NCBI RefSeq assembly: GCF_018304965.1
Contig: NZ_JAGQED010000006.1
Coordinates: 124,001-188,000, forward strand
DNA: 64,000 nt
Source: Collimonas antrihumi
Lineage (GTDB): Bacteria > Pseudomonadota > Gammaproteobacteria > Burkholderiales > Burkholderiaceae_D
Reading direction: 5' to 3'
The stretch's first letter is position 1. Each line of letters starts with the position of its first letter. Below are positions 9,165 through 17,675 of the stretch, piece by piece. The notes beneath the pieces are model-generated. The model made no database searches and was not told where the DNA came from. It saw only the letters and a list, made by a program, of their open reading frames with translations. The position numbers and the translations under genes are program-made.

Positions 9165-9869
9165 TCAGCCGCGCTTCGGAATCGCAAGGCCCCTTACCAC
9201 CGCCGGACGCGCAACAAATGCCGCCAACGCCCGTGTGACATGCGGGAAATCCGCAATACCCACCAGGTCGCCCGCTTCGTAGAAGCCGATCAGGTTGCGT
9301 ATCCACGGGAAGGTGGCGATGTCGGCGATGGTATAGGTATCTCCCATGATCCATCTGCGTTCGGCAAGCCGTTGGTCGAGTACCGCCAGCAAGCGTTTCG
9401 ATTCCGCCGCGTAGCGGTCGCGCGGGCGTTTGTCTTCGTAATCCTTGCCGGCGAATCTATTGAAAAAGCCAAGCTGGCCGAACATCGGTCCGATGCCGCC
9501 CATCTGGAACATCAGCCACTGGATGGTCTCGTAGCGTCCGGCAGGGTCTTTCGGCATGAACTGGCCGCTCTTTTCCGCCAGGTAAATCAGGATCGCACCG
9601 GATTCAAACAGTGGCAACGGTTTGCCGTCCGGACCGTTGGGATCGAGGATCGCCGGAATCTTGTTATTGGGATTGAGCGACAAGAACTCAGGAGAGGTTT
9701 GGTCGTTGGTCTCGAAGCTGACAAGATGCGGCTCGTAAGGCAGGCCGGTTTCTTCCAGCATGATCGAAATCTTGACGCCATTAGGCGTCGGCAGGGAATA
9801 CAGCTGGATCCGGTCGGTGTGTTGGGCCGGCCATTTTTTTGTGATGGGGAAGGTGGAAAGATCGGTCAT
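9165..9869 (-). CDS. Glutathione S-transferase, YghU/YfcG (nu-class) type
   Basis: A 234-residue cytosolic GST. The thioredoxin-like domain (about residues 15-105) contains IQLYSLPTPNGVKISIMLEE, NPNNKIPAIL and the glutathione-contacting FESGAILIYLAE; the helical C-terminal domain has GDTYTIADIATFPW. The TPNG motif is typical of YghU/YfcG proteins, which act as disulfide-bond reductases or peroxidases with glutathione. The ATG at 9869 has AAGGA upstream. It is transcribed leftward, away from the large catabolic locus, and has no clear tie to it. Confidence 0.9.
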   Translation of the reverse strand: MTDLSTFPITKKWPAQHTDRIQLYSLPTPNGVKISIMLEETGLPYEPHLVSFETNDQTSPEFLSLNPNNKIPAILDPNGPDGKPLPLFESGAILIYLAEKSGQFMPKDPAGRYETIQWLMFQMGGIGPMFGQLGFFNRFAGKDYEDKRPRDRYAAESKRLLAVLDQRLAERRWIMGDTYTIADIATFPWIRNLIGFYEAGDLVGIADFPHVTRALAAFVARPAVVRGLAIPKRG

Positions 9870-10091
9870 CAAAAATCCTTTTTGCTGGTGTTGATCTGCT
9901 TGAGATTTGCTAGTGCCAAGCGTGGAAAAAAATACCTAGTCTAAAGCAAGCAGGGGAAGGCCGCTTTGAGGGTAGCGGCAGCCACTGCAGAGTTCGCAAA
10001 CTGCTCAGGCTGCTTCCGATCTGGCGATCCAGTTCGACCAGCCCCTCCCAGTTTGTTGTGCATGAGACGACGCATGCCGCAATCTTAATGA

Positions 10092-10107
10092 GTTTCTTAT
10101 ATGAAAC
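10092..10107. promoter_or_regulatory. Candidate IclR-family operator
   Basis: GTTTCTTATATGAAAC is an inverted repeat with 5-bp arms and a 6-bp AT spacer, a shape bound by IclR-family regulators of aromatic catabolism. It lies 355 bp before the MFS gene. An iclR gene is in the same locus (14322). Confidence 0.5.
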
Positions 10108-10193
10108 AAGAGATCGTATGCAAAACAAAAAGAGCTTTCTTTTTGCCGAATATCTGCTATATTTTATTCCAATATATTTCACATATGGTTCTG

Positions 10194-10211
10194 TGTTTTA
10201 TATATGAGACA
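10194..10211. promoter_or_regulatory. Candidate IclR-family operator before the MFS gene
   Basis: TGTTTTATATATGAGACA is a near-palindrome (seven of nine base pairs). Together with four following bases it matches the element at 12004 at 20 of 22 positions, although the surrounding sequences differ. Such conservation in front of two transcription units points to a shared regulator. Confidence 0.55.
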
Positions 10212-10462
10212 AATGGTGATGGTCTTGCATAGCGGAGCTTGCTCGGTTTCCTGCGTGACCAATAGCCGTTGTGATGGGTACGGAGTTACCTGCATTAACT
10301 AGCCAGAGGCATTATGATCAAAATCGCATTTCGCCATGCCGGCAACAGCTTTGTCTGCCGGCAGACAACGGGCGCGCTTGCCGCCGCCTTCGCCACGCAT
10401 CGCGTCAACGTGCTTAGGCGCGTGTGCCCAAGCGCTGCCAACTCGACAACGCGGGGGATTTC

Positions 10463-11770
10463 ATGAAATCCAATAGCGGCCGCTGGTACGGCGTTATTAC
10501 CCTGTTTATCATTGTCGCCATTTCCTATGTAGACCGAATCAATATCTCGGTACTGATTACCGATCCCGCATTCTTGAGTCACATCGACCTGGCCAAGAAT
10601 GATCGCGCCAGCCAGGGTTTCCTGGCCACGGCGTTCATGCTGGGTTACGGGATTTCCGCCTTTATCCTGACACCGTTTTGCGCCGCACTGTTCGGGGTGC
10701 GAAAGAGTCTGATCTATGGCTTGATCATGTGGGGCGCCGTCACTTTCCTGACACCGCATTTCCACGGCTACGGCATTCTGGTGGCATCGCGCATCTTGCT
10801 CGGCGTCGCCGAGGGGCCTTTGTTTTCTCTGGCGTCGTCATACATCAAGGCGCACTTCGAGGGACGCGAAAACGGCAAGCCCAACTCCTTCGTCAATATG
10901 GGAACGGGTCTGGGCCTGGCGCTCGGCTATCCGCTTGTCGGTTACATGCTGGTCAGCTTTCACTGGGAGATGTCGTTCTACCTGATCGGGTTGATGAATG
11001 TCCTGCTAGGCGTTCCACTGGTGATGGCGTTTGTACGCATGCCGAAAATGGCGGCTTATATGGAAAAACCCAGCTCGATGGGCGATGCGATGACGCGAGC
11101 TGGCGATATCGTCAAAGGGGCGTTGAAAACGCGTCACCTGTTCCTGATCACCATACTGACTTCCGCCGCATTGGCCTATCTCTGGGGCAGCAGCAACTGG
11201 CTGCCGGCGTACCTGAAAGAAGCGCGTGGCTTCTCGCTGAAGGAGCTGGGCTGGCTTGCATCCTTGCCACAATATGCGCTGGTGCTGGCCGTGCTGCTGG
11301 GTGGAGTCATCATTGACAGGATTGAACGTCAGCGCGTGCCGTTTATCTTCATGGCAGCAAGTGTCGGCGTCGCCTTGTCGGTGCTGTTGGCGATTAATGT
11401 GGAGAACGCCTACTGGGCAACCTACAGCCTGATTGCCGCCAATTTCTTCTGGGGATTGCTCAGCCCGGCTATTCCTAGCACGGTGCAATATTATTCGCGT
11501 CCCGAACACACGGCCAGCGCCTTTGGCGTCGTCAACGGCACGGGCAGCCTGGTGGCCGGATTCATGCCAGCCTTGATGGGCGGCGTGATTAGTGCCGTGG
11601 CCGCCGCATCGGGTACAACCGCCGGTTCGGGGGCGGGGTTCTTTGCGGGATTCGCGCTGCTTATCGGTACCCAGTTAGTCGTGTTCATCTGCGGTTTGAT
11701 CCTGTGGCTGCGTGAGCGCGCCGATAAGCATCGGGCTGCGCACGCAGTGTCAGGTCTTGGCGTTTCATGA
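10463..11770 (+). CDS. MFS transporter, anion:cation symporter (ACS) family
   Basis: A 435-residue permease with the ACS signature VAISYVDRINISV and about twelve hydrophobic segments; RILLGVAEGPLFSLASSY matches the helix-5 region of the family. ACS members import aromatic acids and other organic anions with protons. It heads the rightward catabolic locus under its own upstream region, so it likely imports the locus substrate. The ATG at 10463 has GGGGGA at the right distance; a GTG at 10424 is in frame but less likely. A sequence matching its upstream element also precedes the next operon. Confidence 0.9.
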   Translation: MKSNSGRWYGVITLFIIVAISYVDRINISVLITDPAFLSHIDLAKNDRASQGFLATAFMLGYGISAFILTPFCAALFGVRKSLIYGLIMWGAVTFLTPHFHGYGILVASRILLGVAEGPLFSLASSYIKAHFEGRENGKPNSFVNMGTGLGLALGYPLVGYMLVSFHWEMSFYLIGLMNVLLGVPLVMAFVRMPKMAAYMEKPSSMGDAMTRAGDIVKGALKTRHLFLITILTSAALAYLWGSSNWLPAYLKEARGFSLKELGWLASLPQYALVLAVLLGGVIIDRIERQRVPFIFMAASVGVALSVLLAINVENAYWATYSLIAANFFWGLLSPAIPSTVQYYSRPEHTASAFGVVNGTGSLVAGFMPALMGGVISAVAAASGTTAGSGAGFFAGFALLIGTQLVVFICGLILWLRERADKHRAAHAVSGLGVS

Positions 11771-12096
11771 TGGAAGGGTGCGGGCGCCACGAACATGGCG
11801 CCGCACCGGCGGCCATTACCCGGAATAATTTACTCGCTCGGGTAGTGTCGGCTCACAGGCCATCGCGGCTGCAATCAGTTTTAGTGTTTCCATAGTTTTC
11901 AGTTATAAATCATCGAGTTACATCAAAAAAAAATAAAAAAGATCTATCTATGCGGGAGATCTCTGCTATATTCCTGTTTAAGCAATCTCATATATGATCC
12001 GTTGGTTTATATATGAAACAAATGAATTCTTACTGGTCGCAGCGCTTGCTTGGAGTTAGAGCGAATACCGGCACGGTTCGATAACAAGAGACAAAC
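11771..12096. other. 326-bp gene-free regulatory region before the main catabolic operon
   Basis: The first part is GC-rich without features. From about 11890 it is AT-rich with an A-tract and two palindromes: TCATATATGA (11988-11997, perfect) and the IclR-like element at 12004-12019. No gene is seen. Confidence 0.7.
12004..12019. promoter_or_regulatory. Candidate IclR-family operator before the SDR gene
   Basis: GGTTTATATATGAAAC is a near-palindrome of the GTTTC-N6-GAAAC type, 77 bp before the SDR start. It is almost the same as the element at 10194. A perfect TCATATATGA palindrome lies just upstream (11988-11997). Confidence 0.55.
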
Positions 12097-12861
12097 ATGA
12101 CACAAAGCACGCAACTACTGGCAGGACGACGGATTTTGATTACCGGCGCAGCGCGCGGCCTTGGCCTGGCGTTCGTTACCGCTGCCGCCGAAGCCGGCGC
12201 TAGCGTAGCGATGGCTGACATTCTGCAAGACAGTTTGCAGCAAGCGGTCGCCGTGCTACAACAGCGCGGCCTGAAGGTGGCGGGCTTCACGCTCGACCTC
12301 GCCGATCCGCAATCGGTTGAATTGTGTGCAGAGCAGGCGACCAGCTGGCTGGGTGGGCTGGACGGTCTGGTTAACAACGCGGCCGTGACCAACTCTGGCG
12401 GCCGCAGTTCCGAACAACTGGACGTAGCGATGTGGGATCAGGTCATGAGCGTCAACGTGCGCGGCACCTGGCTGATGACCAATGCGTGTCTGCCGGCGCT
12501 ACGACAGTCCGGGCGCGGCAGCGTCGTCAACCTGTCTTCCGACACACCGCTGTGGGGAGCACCGAATCTGTTGGCATACGTTGCCAGCAAGAGCGCAGTG
12601 ATCGGCATGACGCGCTCGCTGGCGCGTGAACTGGGCGCCGACAACATCACCGTCAACGCCGTGGCGCCCGGGTTGACGCTGGTGGAGGCCACCGAATATG
12701 TGCCGCAGGCACGCCATCAGATGTACCACGATCGTCGCGCGATACAGCGTGAACAGTTGCCGGAAGACGTCTGTGGCGCAGTGATTTTTGCACTATCCGA
12801 CCTGTCCCGGTTCTTTACCGGACAAGTGATGGCCGTCAATGGCGGCTTTGTCATGAACTAA
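12097..12861 (+). CDS. Short-chain dehydrogenase/reductase (SDR)
   Basis: A 254-residue classical SDR, NAD(P)-dependent oxidoreductase. It has the nucleotide-binding motif TGAARGLG near the N-terminus, NNAA in the middle, the catalytic serine in NLSSD and the active site YVASK; it ends with the usual C-terminal part QVMAVNGGFVMN. It is the first gene of the long operon running to 24019 and is followed by a cupin gene after 31 nt. The substrate, probably an alcohol or dihydrodiol intermediate, is unknown. No strong ribosome site is visible before the ATG at 12097. Confidence 0.92.
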   Translation: MTQSTQLLAGRRILITGAARGLGLAFVTAAAEAGASVAMADILQDSLQQAVAVLQQRGLKVAGFTLDLADPQSVELCAEQATSWLGGLDGLVNNAAVTNSGGRSSEQLDVAMWDQVMSVNVRGTWLMTNACLPALRQSGRGSVVNLSSDTPLWGAPNLLAYVASKSAVIGMTRSLARELGADNITVNAVAPGLTLVEATEYVPQARHQMYHDRRAIQREQLPEDVCGAVIFALSDLSRFFTGQVMAVNGGFVMN

Positions 12862-12892
12862 CAGTCAACTGGACGAACGCAAGGAGAAAACG

Positions 12893-13432
12893 ATGACAGA
12901 TTTATCCGAACAACAGAACATCAAGCGCAGCTGGGATCAAGCCGAAGGCGCCAGTTTCAGCCAGTGGATGGATAGCCGCGTAGCGCGCTTTTCGAGCCGT
13001 AAATACGACTGGAATGCACTCAAGTTCCAGGCCGACTACGACCCTAAATACAGCCGCGCCCAAATGCGTTATATCGGCACCGGCGGTACCGGCGTGGCCA
13101 ATGACAGCAGCGTGATCCCATCCGAACACTTCACTTTCTCGACCATGATCATTCCGGCCGGCCACGAAGGTCCGCCGCATTTGCATGTCGACGTCGAGGA
13201 AGTGTTCTTCGTTTTGCGCGGAAAACTCAAGCTGGTGCTGGAAAAAGACGGTGAACGCTACGAAACCATACTGACCGAACGCGACGTGGTATCGATTCCG
13301 CCCGGCGTCTATCGCGAAGAAATCAACATCGGCGAAGAAGATGCGTTGATGTGCGTGATGCTGGGTGCGAAAACGCCGATTACGCCGACTTATCCAGCCG
13401 ATCATCCGCTGGCGAAAATCAAGCGTGGCTGA
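12893..13432 (+). CDS. Cupin-domain protein
   Basis: A 179-residue single-domain cupin. The first cupin motif is clear (GPPHLHVDVEEVFFVLRG: His, His and Glu as metal ligands). The second motif is less canonical, around IPPGVYREEINIG, with no obvious histidine. Cupins in catabolic loci can be dioxygenases, isomerases or binding proteins; the function here is not known. The ATG at 12893 has AAGGAGAA upstream. Only one base separates its stop from the next gene. Confidence 0.85.
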   Translation: MTDLSEQQNIKRSWDQAEGASFSQWMDSRVARFSSRKYDWNALKFQADYDPKYSRAQMRYIGTGGTGVANDSSVIPSEHFTFSTMIIPAGHEGPPHLHVDVEEVFFVLRGKLKLVLEKDGERYETILTERDVVSIPPGVYREEINIGEEDALMCVMLGAKTPITPTYPADHPLAKIKRG

Positions 13433-13433
13433 T

Positions 13434-14312
13434 ATGACGATGATCATGCCCGCCACCGGCGCAGGACAGCTGGAAGACGCCCTCGATTTGCTCGAGCGCG
13501 GCTTTCCGGAACGTAGCGTCGACGTCGGCGGCAGCATGGTTTCATATCGTAGTTGTGGCAGCGAATCCGCAACCGGCCGTAGCGTAGTGCTATTGCACGG
13601 CATAGGTTCGGGGGCGGCGTCGTGGCTGCAGTGTGCGCTGAAACTACAGCAGGACGCCCAGGTCATTGCCTGGAACGCGCCTGGCTATGGCAACTCGTCG
13701 CCATTGCCGATGACGCATCCACGCGCCGCCGATTATGCGTCGCGTCTGCAACAATTTTTGCAGGCGCTTGGCCTGAAGAATTACGTGCTGGTGGGGCATT
13801 CGCTGGGAGCGATGATGGCGGCGGCGCATGTGGCCGCAGCCCCCCGCGGCGTGGCGCAGTTGCTACTGATTAGTCCGGCCCAAGGCTATGGCAGTGACGA
13901 CAAACGCTTGCGTGGACAACAGATCGCACAGCAACGCCTGGATGTCCTGGAAAAGCAAGGGGTGGACGGCATGGCACTGAAAAGTCCTGAGCGCATGCTG
14001 TCTGCGCAAGCTAGCGAGTCTGCTCGTGCCTGGGTGCGCTGGAATACGCAAAAGCTGAATCCGGCCGGATACGTGCAGGCGGTGCACATGCTATGCGGCG
14101 ACGATATTCAGCGATATGTGCCGGCAGGGTCGTCGGCTGCGGTATATTGCGGCGCCGCTGACATTGTCACCACGCCACAGGAAAGCAGGGCGCTGGCCGA
14201 CAGTTTCAAACTTCCTTTCCAGCTGATAGACGATGCCGGCCATGCCTGCTACGTCGAGCAGCCGGAAGCAGTAGCAGCGGTGATACGTCACCACCTTTAT
14301 CAACTTTCTTAA
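13434..14312 (+). CDS. Alpha/beta hydrolase
   Basis: A 292-residue alpha/beta-hydrolase with HGIG (oxyanion hole), the nucleophile elbow GHSLGA, an aspartate near GAADIVTTP and the catalytic histidine in DAGHACYVE. Such enzymes hydrolyse esters, enol lactones or C-C bonds of ring-cleavage products. The nucleophile motif is GHSLG rather than the GNSMGG common in meta-cleavage product hydrolases, so C-C hydrolase activity is not assured. The start at 13434 lies one base after the cupin stop, which suggests translational coupling; an upstream in-frame extension overlapping the cupin gene was rejected. Confidence 0.88.
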   Translation: MTMIMPATGAGQLEDALDLLERGFPERSVDVGGSMVSYRSCGSESATGRSVVLLHGIGSGAASWLQCALKLQQDAQVIAWNAPGYGNSSPLPMTHPRAADYASRLQQFLQALGLKNYVLVGHSLGAMMAAAHVAAAPRGVAQLLLISPAQGYGSDDKRLRGQQIAQQRLDVLEKQGVDGMALKSPERMLSAQASESARAWVRWNTQKLNPAGYVQAVHMLCGDDIQRYVPAGSSAAVYCGAADIVTTPQESRALADSFKLPFQLIDDAGHACYVEQPEAVAAVIRHHLYQLS

Positions 14313-14321
14313 GACAAGATC

Positions 14322-15158
14322 ATGAATAAACCAGAGCTGCCAGAAGAAGAAATGCAAGAAAAATATCTCGTTCCGGGTTTGGAGCGCGGCTTGCGCCTGC
14401 TGTGCGAATTCAGCCGGCAGGACCAGAGCCTGTCGGCGCCGGAACTGGCGCGCCGCCTGAGCGTGCCGCGCTCGACGGTGTTTCGCTTGCTGACCACCCT
14501 GGAGCGCATGGGTTTCGTCGAACGCGCTGACGGCGGCCGCGATTATCGTCTCGGCATGGCAGTGCTGCGTCTGGGTTTCGAATACCTGGCGTCGCTGGAA
14601 CTGACTGAAATCGGCCGGCCTCTGCTGGATCGTTTGCGCGACCAGATTTCCTATCCCTGCAACCTGGTAGTGCGCGACGGCCGTTCGATCGTCTATGTCG
14701 CCAAATCGGTGACGCCGACCGCCTTCGTCAGCTCAGTCAATGTCGGTACCCGCTTGCCGGCGCATGCCACGGTGCTCGGCCGCGTCCTGTTGGAAGACCT
14801 GTCGCTGGCAGAGCTGCGCGAACTGTATCCGGAAGAGCATCTGGAAAGCTTCTCCAGCAACACGCCGAAGACTGTAGTCGAGCTGTTCGACATGGTGCAG
14901 CACGACCGTGAGCGCGGATACGTATTGCAGGAAGGTTTTTTCGAAACCGGTATCTCGACTATTGCAGCGCCGGTGCGTGATCACTCCGGCAAGGTAGTGG
15001 CGGCGATGGGAGCGACGATTCCGTTGCCGCATATCGAAGCCAGCCAGCTTGACGGCATCGTGCGCCTGGTGCGCGAGACTGCCGGCGAACTGTCCGGCCT
15101 GCTCGACCACGCTCCTGAGAAATCAGGCAGCAAGGTCGTCAACATGTGGCGGGAGTAA
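14322..15158 (+). CDS. IclR family transcriptional regulator
   Basis: A 278-residue regulator with an N-terminal winged helix-turn-helix (about residues 15-80: PGLERGLRLL, LSAPELARRLSVPRSTVFRL, MGFVERA) and the IclR effector-binding domain (about 95-260). IclR proteins control aromatic catabolism through palindromes such as those seen at 10092, 10194 and 12004. It lies inside the operon, 9 nt after the hydrolase and 4 nt before the next SDR gene, so it would be co-transcribed with its likely targets. Confidence 0.93.
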   Translation: MNKPELPEEEMQEKYLVPGLERGLRLLCEFSRQDQSLSAPELARRLSVPRSTVFRLLTTLERMGFVERADGGRDYRLGMAVLRLGFEYLASLELTEIGRPLLDRLRDQISYPCNLVVRDGRSIVYVAKSVTPTAFVSSVNVGTRLPAHATVLGRVLLEDLSLAELRELYPEEHLESFSSNTPKTVVELFDMVQHDRERGYVLQEGFFETGISTIAAPVRDHSGKVVAAMGATIPLPHIEASQLDGIVRLVRETAGELSGLLDHAPEKSGSKVVNMWRE

Positions 15159-15162
15159 GAGC

Positions 15163-15972
15163 ATGAACATGGTTCGACTCGACGGCAAAGTTGCCGCCGT
15201 CACCGGCGGCTCTTCAGGAATCGGCCTGGCAACTGTAGAGTTGCTGCTGGAAGCCGGCGCGGCGGTGGCGTTTTGCGGCCGTAATCAGGAGCGCCTGACG
15301 CAAGTCGAAGCCATGCTGCGTCTGCGCTTTCCGCAAGCCAAGCTGTATTGCGCGGTGTGCGACGTGCTGTCGGAAGAACAGGTGCAAGCGTTCGCCGCTG
15401 CGGTCGAGAAAAATCTCGGCCCGGTAGCGATGCTGATCAACAATGCGGGACAGGGGCGGGTATCGACCTTTGCCGATACCGAAGACGCAGCCTGGATCGA
15501 GGAGCTGCGCCTTAAATTCTTTTCCGTGATTTATCCGACCAGAGCTTTCCAGCCGCAGTTGCAGCGTATGAGCGCGGCCGACGGCCATGCCGCCATCGTC
15601 TGCGTCAATTCCTTGCTGGCGATACAGCCGGAACCGCACATGGTGGCTACCTCCGCCGCCCGCGCCGGCGTGCACAATCTGGTCCGCTCGCTGGCGACAG
15701 AATTCAGTCCCATGGGCATTCGCGTCAACGGCATCCTGATCGGCCTGGTGGAATCCGGCCAGTGGCGTCGCCGCTATGAAGCGCGTGAAGAACGCGACTT
15801 GTCCTGGGAACAATGGACCCAGGCGCTGGCCCAGAAAAAACATATTCAACTCGGTCGTCTCGGCCATCCACAGGAAGCCGCGCGCGCCATCATATTTTTG
15901 GCGACACCGCTTTCTTCGTACACAACTGGCAGTCATATCGACGTTTCAGGAGGACTTTCCCGCCATGCCTAA
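15163..15972 (+). CDS. Atypical SDR-family protein lacking the YxxxK active site
   Basis: A 269-residue SDR-fold protein. The nucleotide-binding motif TGGSSGIG (14-21), NNAG and a serine (S150 in VCVNSLLA) are present, but the segment that should hold Tyr-x-x-x-Lys reads MVATS (M160 and S164). Both catalytic residues are thus absent. I infer that it is not a standard alcohol dehydrogenase; it may bind cofactor, use other residues or act in a complex. The ATG at 15163 has GGGAGTAAGAGC before it. Its end overlaps the ThDP-enzyme start by 8 nt, so the two may work together. Confidence 0.85.
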   Translation: MNMVRLDGKVAAVTGGSSGIGLATVELLLEAGAAVAFCGRNQERLTQVEAMLRLRFPQAKLYCAVCDVLSEEQVQAFAAAVEKNLGPVAMLINNAGQGRVSTFADTEDAAWIEELRLKFFSVIYPTRAFQPQLQRMSAADGHAAIVCVNSLLAIQPEPHMVATSAARAGVHNLVRSLATEFSPMGIRVNGILIGLVESGQWRRRYEAREERDLSWEQWTQALAQKKHIQLGRLGHPQEAARAIIFLATPLSSYTTGSHIDVSGGLSRHA

Positions 15973-17665
15973 AAAAATGCAAGTTACCGTCGGCTGCGCC
16001 ATCGCAGCCTTTCTCGAGCAGTGTGACGTCAAGGCAGCATTCGGGGTCATTTCAATTCATAACATGCCGATCCTGGATGCCTTCGGCGAGCGCGGCAAGA
16101 TCCGCTTCGTCATGTCGCGCGGCGAAGCCGGCGGCGCCAATATGGCGGACGCTTATGCGCGCACTACCGGCGGCCTTGGCGTCTGCCTGACCAGCACCGG
16201 CACCGCAGCCGGCAATGCCGCCGGTGCGATGGTGGAGGCACTGACCGCGGGCACGCCGTTGCTGCACCTTACCGGCCAGATCGAGACGCCTTACCTGGAT
16301 CAGAGCCTGTCATATATCCACGAAGCGCCGGATCAATTGACCATGCTCAAGGCAATATCGAAAGCGGCGTTCCGCGTACGTAGCGTCGATACCGCGATCA
16401 GCACTATCAAGCTGGCGGTGCAAACTGCGCTGACGCCGCCGATGGGGCCGGTCAGCGTCGAGATTCCGATCGACATCCAGGCGGCGCTGATCACCATGCC
16501 ATCCGACCTGAAGCCGCTGCCGATTCCAGCCAATACACCGTCGGCGCATGCGCTTGACGAGCTGGCTGCGCGCCTGGTCAAGGCCAAGCGTCCGATGCTG
16601 TGGGTTGGCGGCGGCGCGCGCCACGCCAGCAAGCAGGTCAAGCGACTGTTAGATCTCGGCTTCGGCCTGGTCACTACCACGCAAGGTCGCGGCATTGTGC
16701 CGGAAGACGATCCACGTTCGCTGGGTGCTTTCAACCTGCATAAGCCGGTCGAAAATTTCTACCAGACTTGCGATGCCGTGGTGGTAGTCGGTTCGCGGCT
16801 GCGTGGCAATGAGACATTGAAATATGAGCTGAAACTGCCGCAGGCGCGCTATCGCATCGATGCCGATCCGGCTGCCGAAGGCCGCTGCTACAACAGCGAT
16901 TACTTTGTCTGCGGAGATGCCGCGCTGGCGCTTGATGGCCTGGCCGACCGGTTGCAGGCTCTTAAATCGCTGCAAGTCGATCCGGCTTTCATCGGCGATT
17001 TGCAGAAGGCGCGCGAAAGTGCGGTGCACGGCCTGGTCGACGGGCTCGGTCCATATAGCGCGCTGGTCGAACAATTGCAAAAAGCTGCAGGACGCAATTT
17101 CAACTGGGTGCGTGACGTAACCGTCTCCAACAGCACCTGGGGCAATCGCTATCTGCGCATTTTCGATCCGCTGGCTGGCGTGCACGCACTCGGCGGTGGC
17201 ATCGGCCAAGGCCTGGCGATGGGTATCGGTGCCGCGGTCGGCGCTGCGGCGACGGCATCCGGCAAAAAGACTTTTTGCCTGGCCGGCGATGGCGGCTTCA
17301 TCCTGAACCTGGGTGAACTGGCAACTGCCGTGCAAGAGCGTGCCGATATGGTCATCGTCCTGATGAACGACCAGAGCTACGGCGTCATCAAGAACATCCA
17401 GGACGCGCAGTATGGTGGTCGTCGCCATTACGTCGAGCTGCACACGCCCGACTATGCGCAATTGTCGCAGTCGCTGAAGCTGCGCCACACGCGCATCAGC
17501 GACCTGGCCGACGTTGAGAATGGCTTGCGCATGGCGTTGGCCGAGCCGGGACCGTTCATGCTGGAAATCGACATGCTGTCTATAGGTAAATTCAAGACTG
17601 CCTTCGCCGGCCCCCCGGTGAATGAAGAAAAAGTGGCTGAAAACACCGTCGCAACCGTAGCCTGA
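15965..17665 (+). CDS. Thiamine diphosphate-dependent enzyme, acetolactate-synthase-like
   Basis: A 566-residue ThDP enzyme in three domains: an N-terminal pyrimidine-binding domain with the catalytic glutamate E54 (SRGEAGGANMADAYAR), a central domain (about 190-330) and a C-terminal PP domain with the ThDP motif beginning GDGGFILNLGE (441 on) and ending VIVLMNDQ. Relatives decarboxylate 2-oxo acids or ligate and cleave next to a carbonyl. It would suit a 2-oxo acid formed after ring cleavage. It lacks a partner small subunit and lies in a catabolic operon, so it is not biosynthetic acetolactate synthase. A strong AGGAGG lies upstream of the ATG at 15965. Confidence 0.9.
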   Translation: MPKKMQVTVGCAIAAFLEQCDVKAAFGVISIHNMPILDAFGERGKIRFVMSRGEAGGANMADAYARTTGGLGVCLTSTGTAAGNAAGAMVEALTAGTPLLHLTGQIETPYLDQSLSYIHEAPDQLTMLKAISKAAFRVRSVDTAISTIKLAVQTALTPPMGPVSVEIPIDIQAALITMPSDLKPLPIPANTPSAHALDELAARLVKAKRPMLWVGGGARHASKQVKRLLDLGFGLVTTTQGRGIVPEDDPRSLGAFNLHKPVENFYQTCDAVVVVGSRLRGNETLKYELKLPQARYRIDADPAAEGRCYNSDYFVCGDAALALDGLADRLQALKSLQVDPAFIGDLQKARESAVHGLVDGLGPYSALVEQLQKAAGRNFNWVRDVTVSNSTWGNRYLRIFDPLAGVHALGGGIGQGLAMGIGAAVGAAATASGKKTFCLAGDGGFILNLGELATAVQERADMVIVLMNDQSYGVIKNIQDAQYGGRRHYVELHTPDYAQLSQSLKLRHTRISDLADVENGLRMALAEPGPFMLEIDMLSIGKFKTAFAGPPVNEEKVAENTVATVA

Positions 17666-17675
17666 GGAGACTGAC

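Larger units (their letters stand above)
9870..10462. other. 593-bp gene-free regulatory region
   Basis: No convincing gene is seen between the GST start and the MFS start. The right two thirds are AT-rich and contain IclR-like palindromes (10092-10107 and 10194-10211). The last 150 bp are GC-rich and end in a GGGGGA ribosome site for the MFS gene. Confidence 0.7.

Noticed and set aside
15965-17665. Biosynthetic acetolactate synthase (ilvB)
   Set aside because: No ilvN or ilvC neighbour, and it lies in a catabolic operon; only the fold family is shared.
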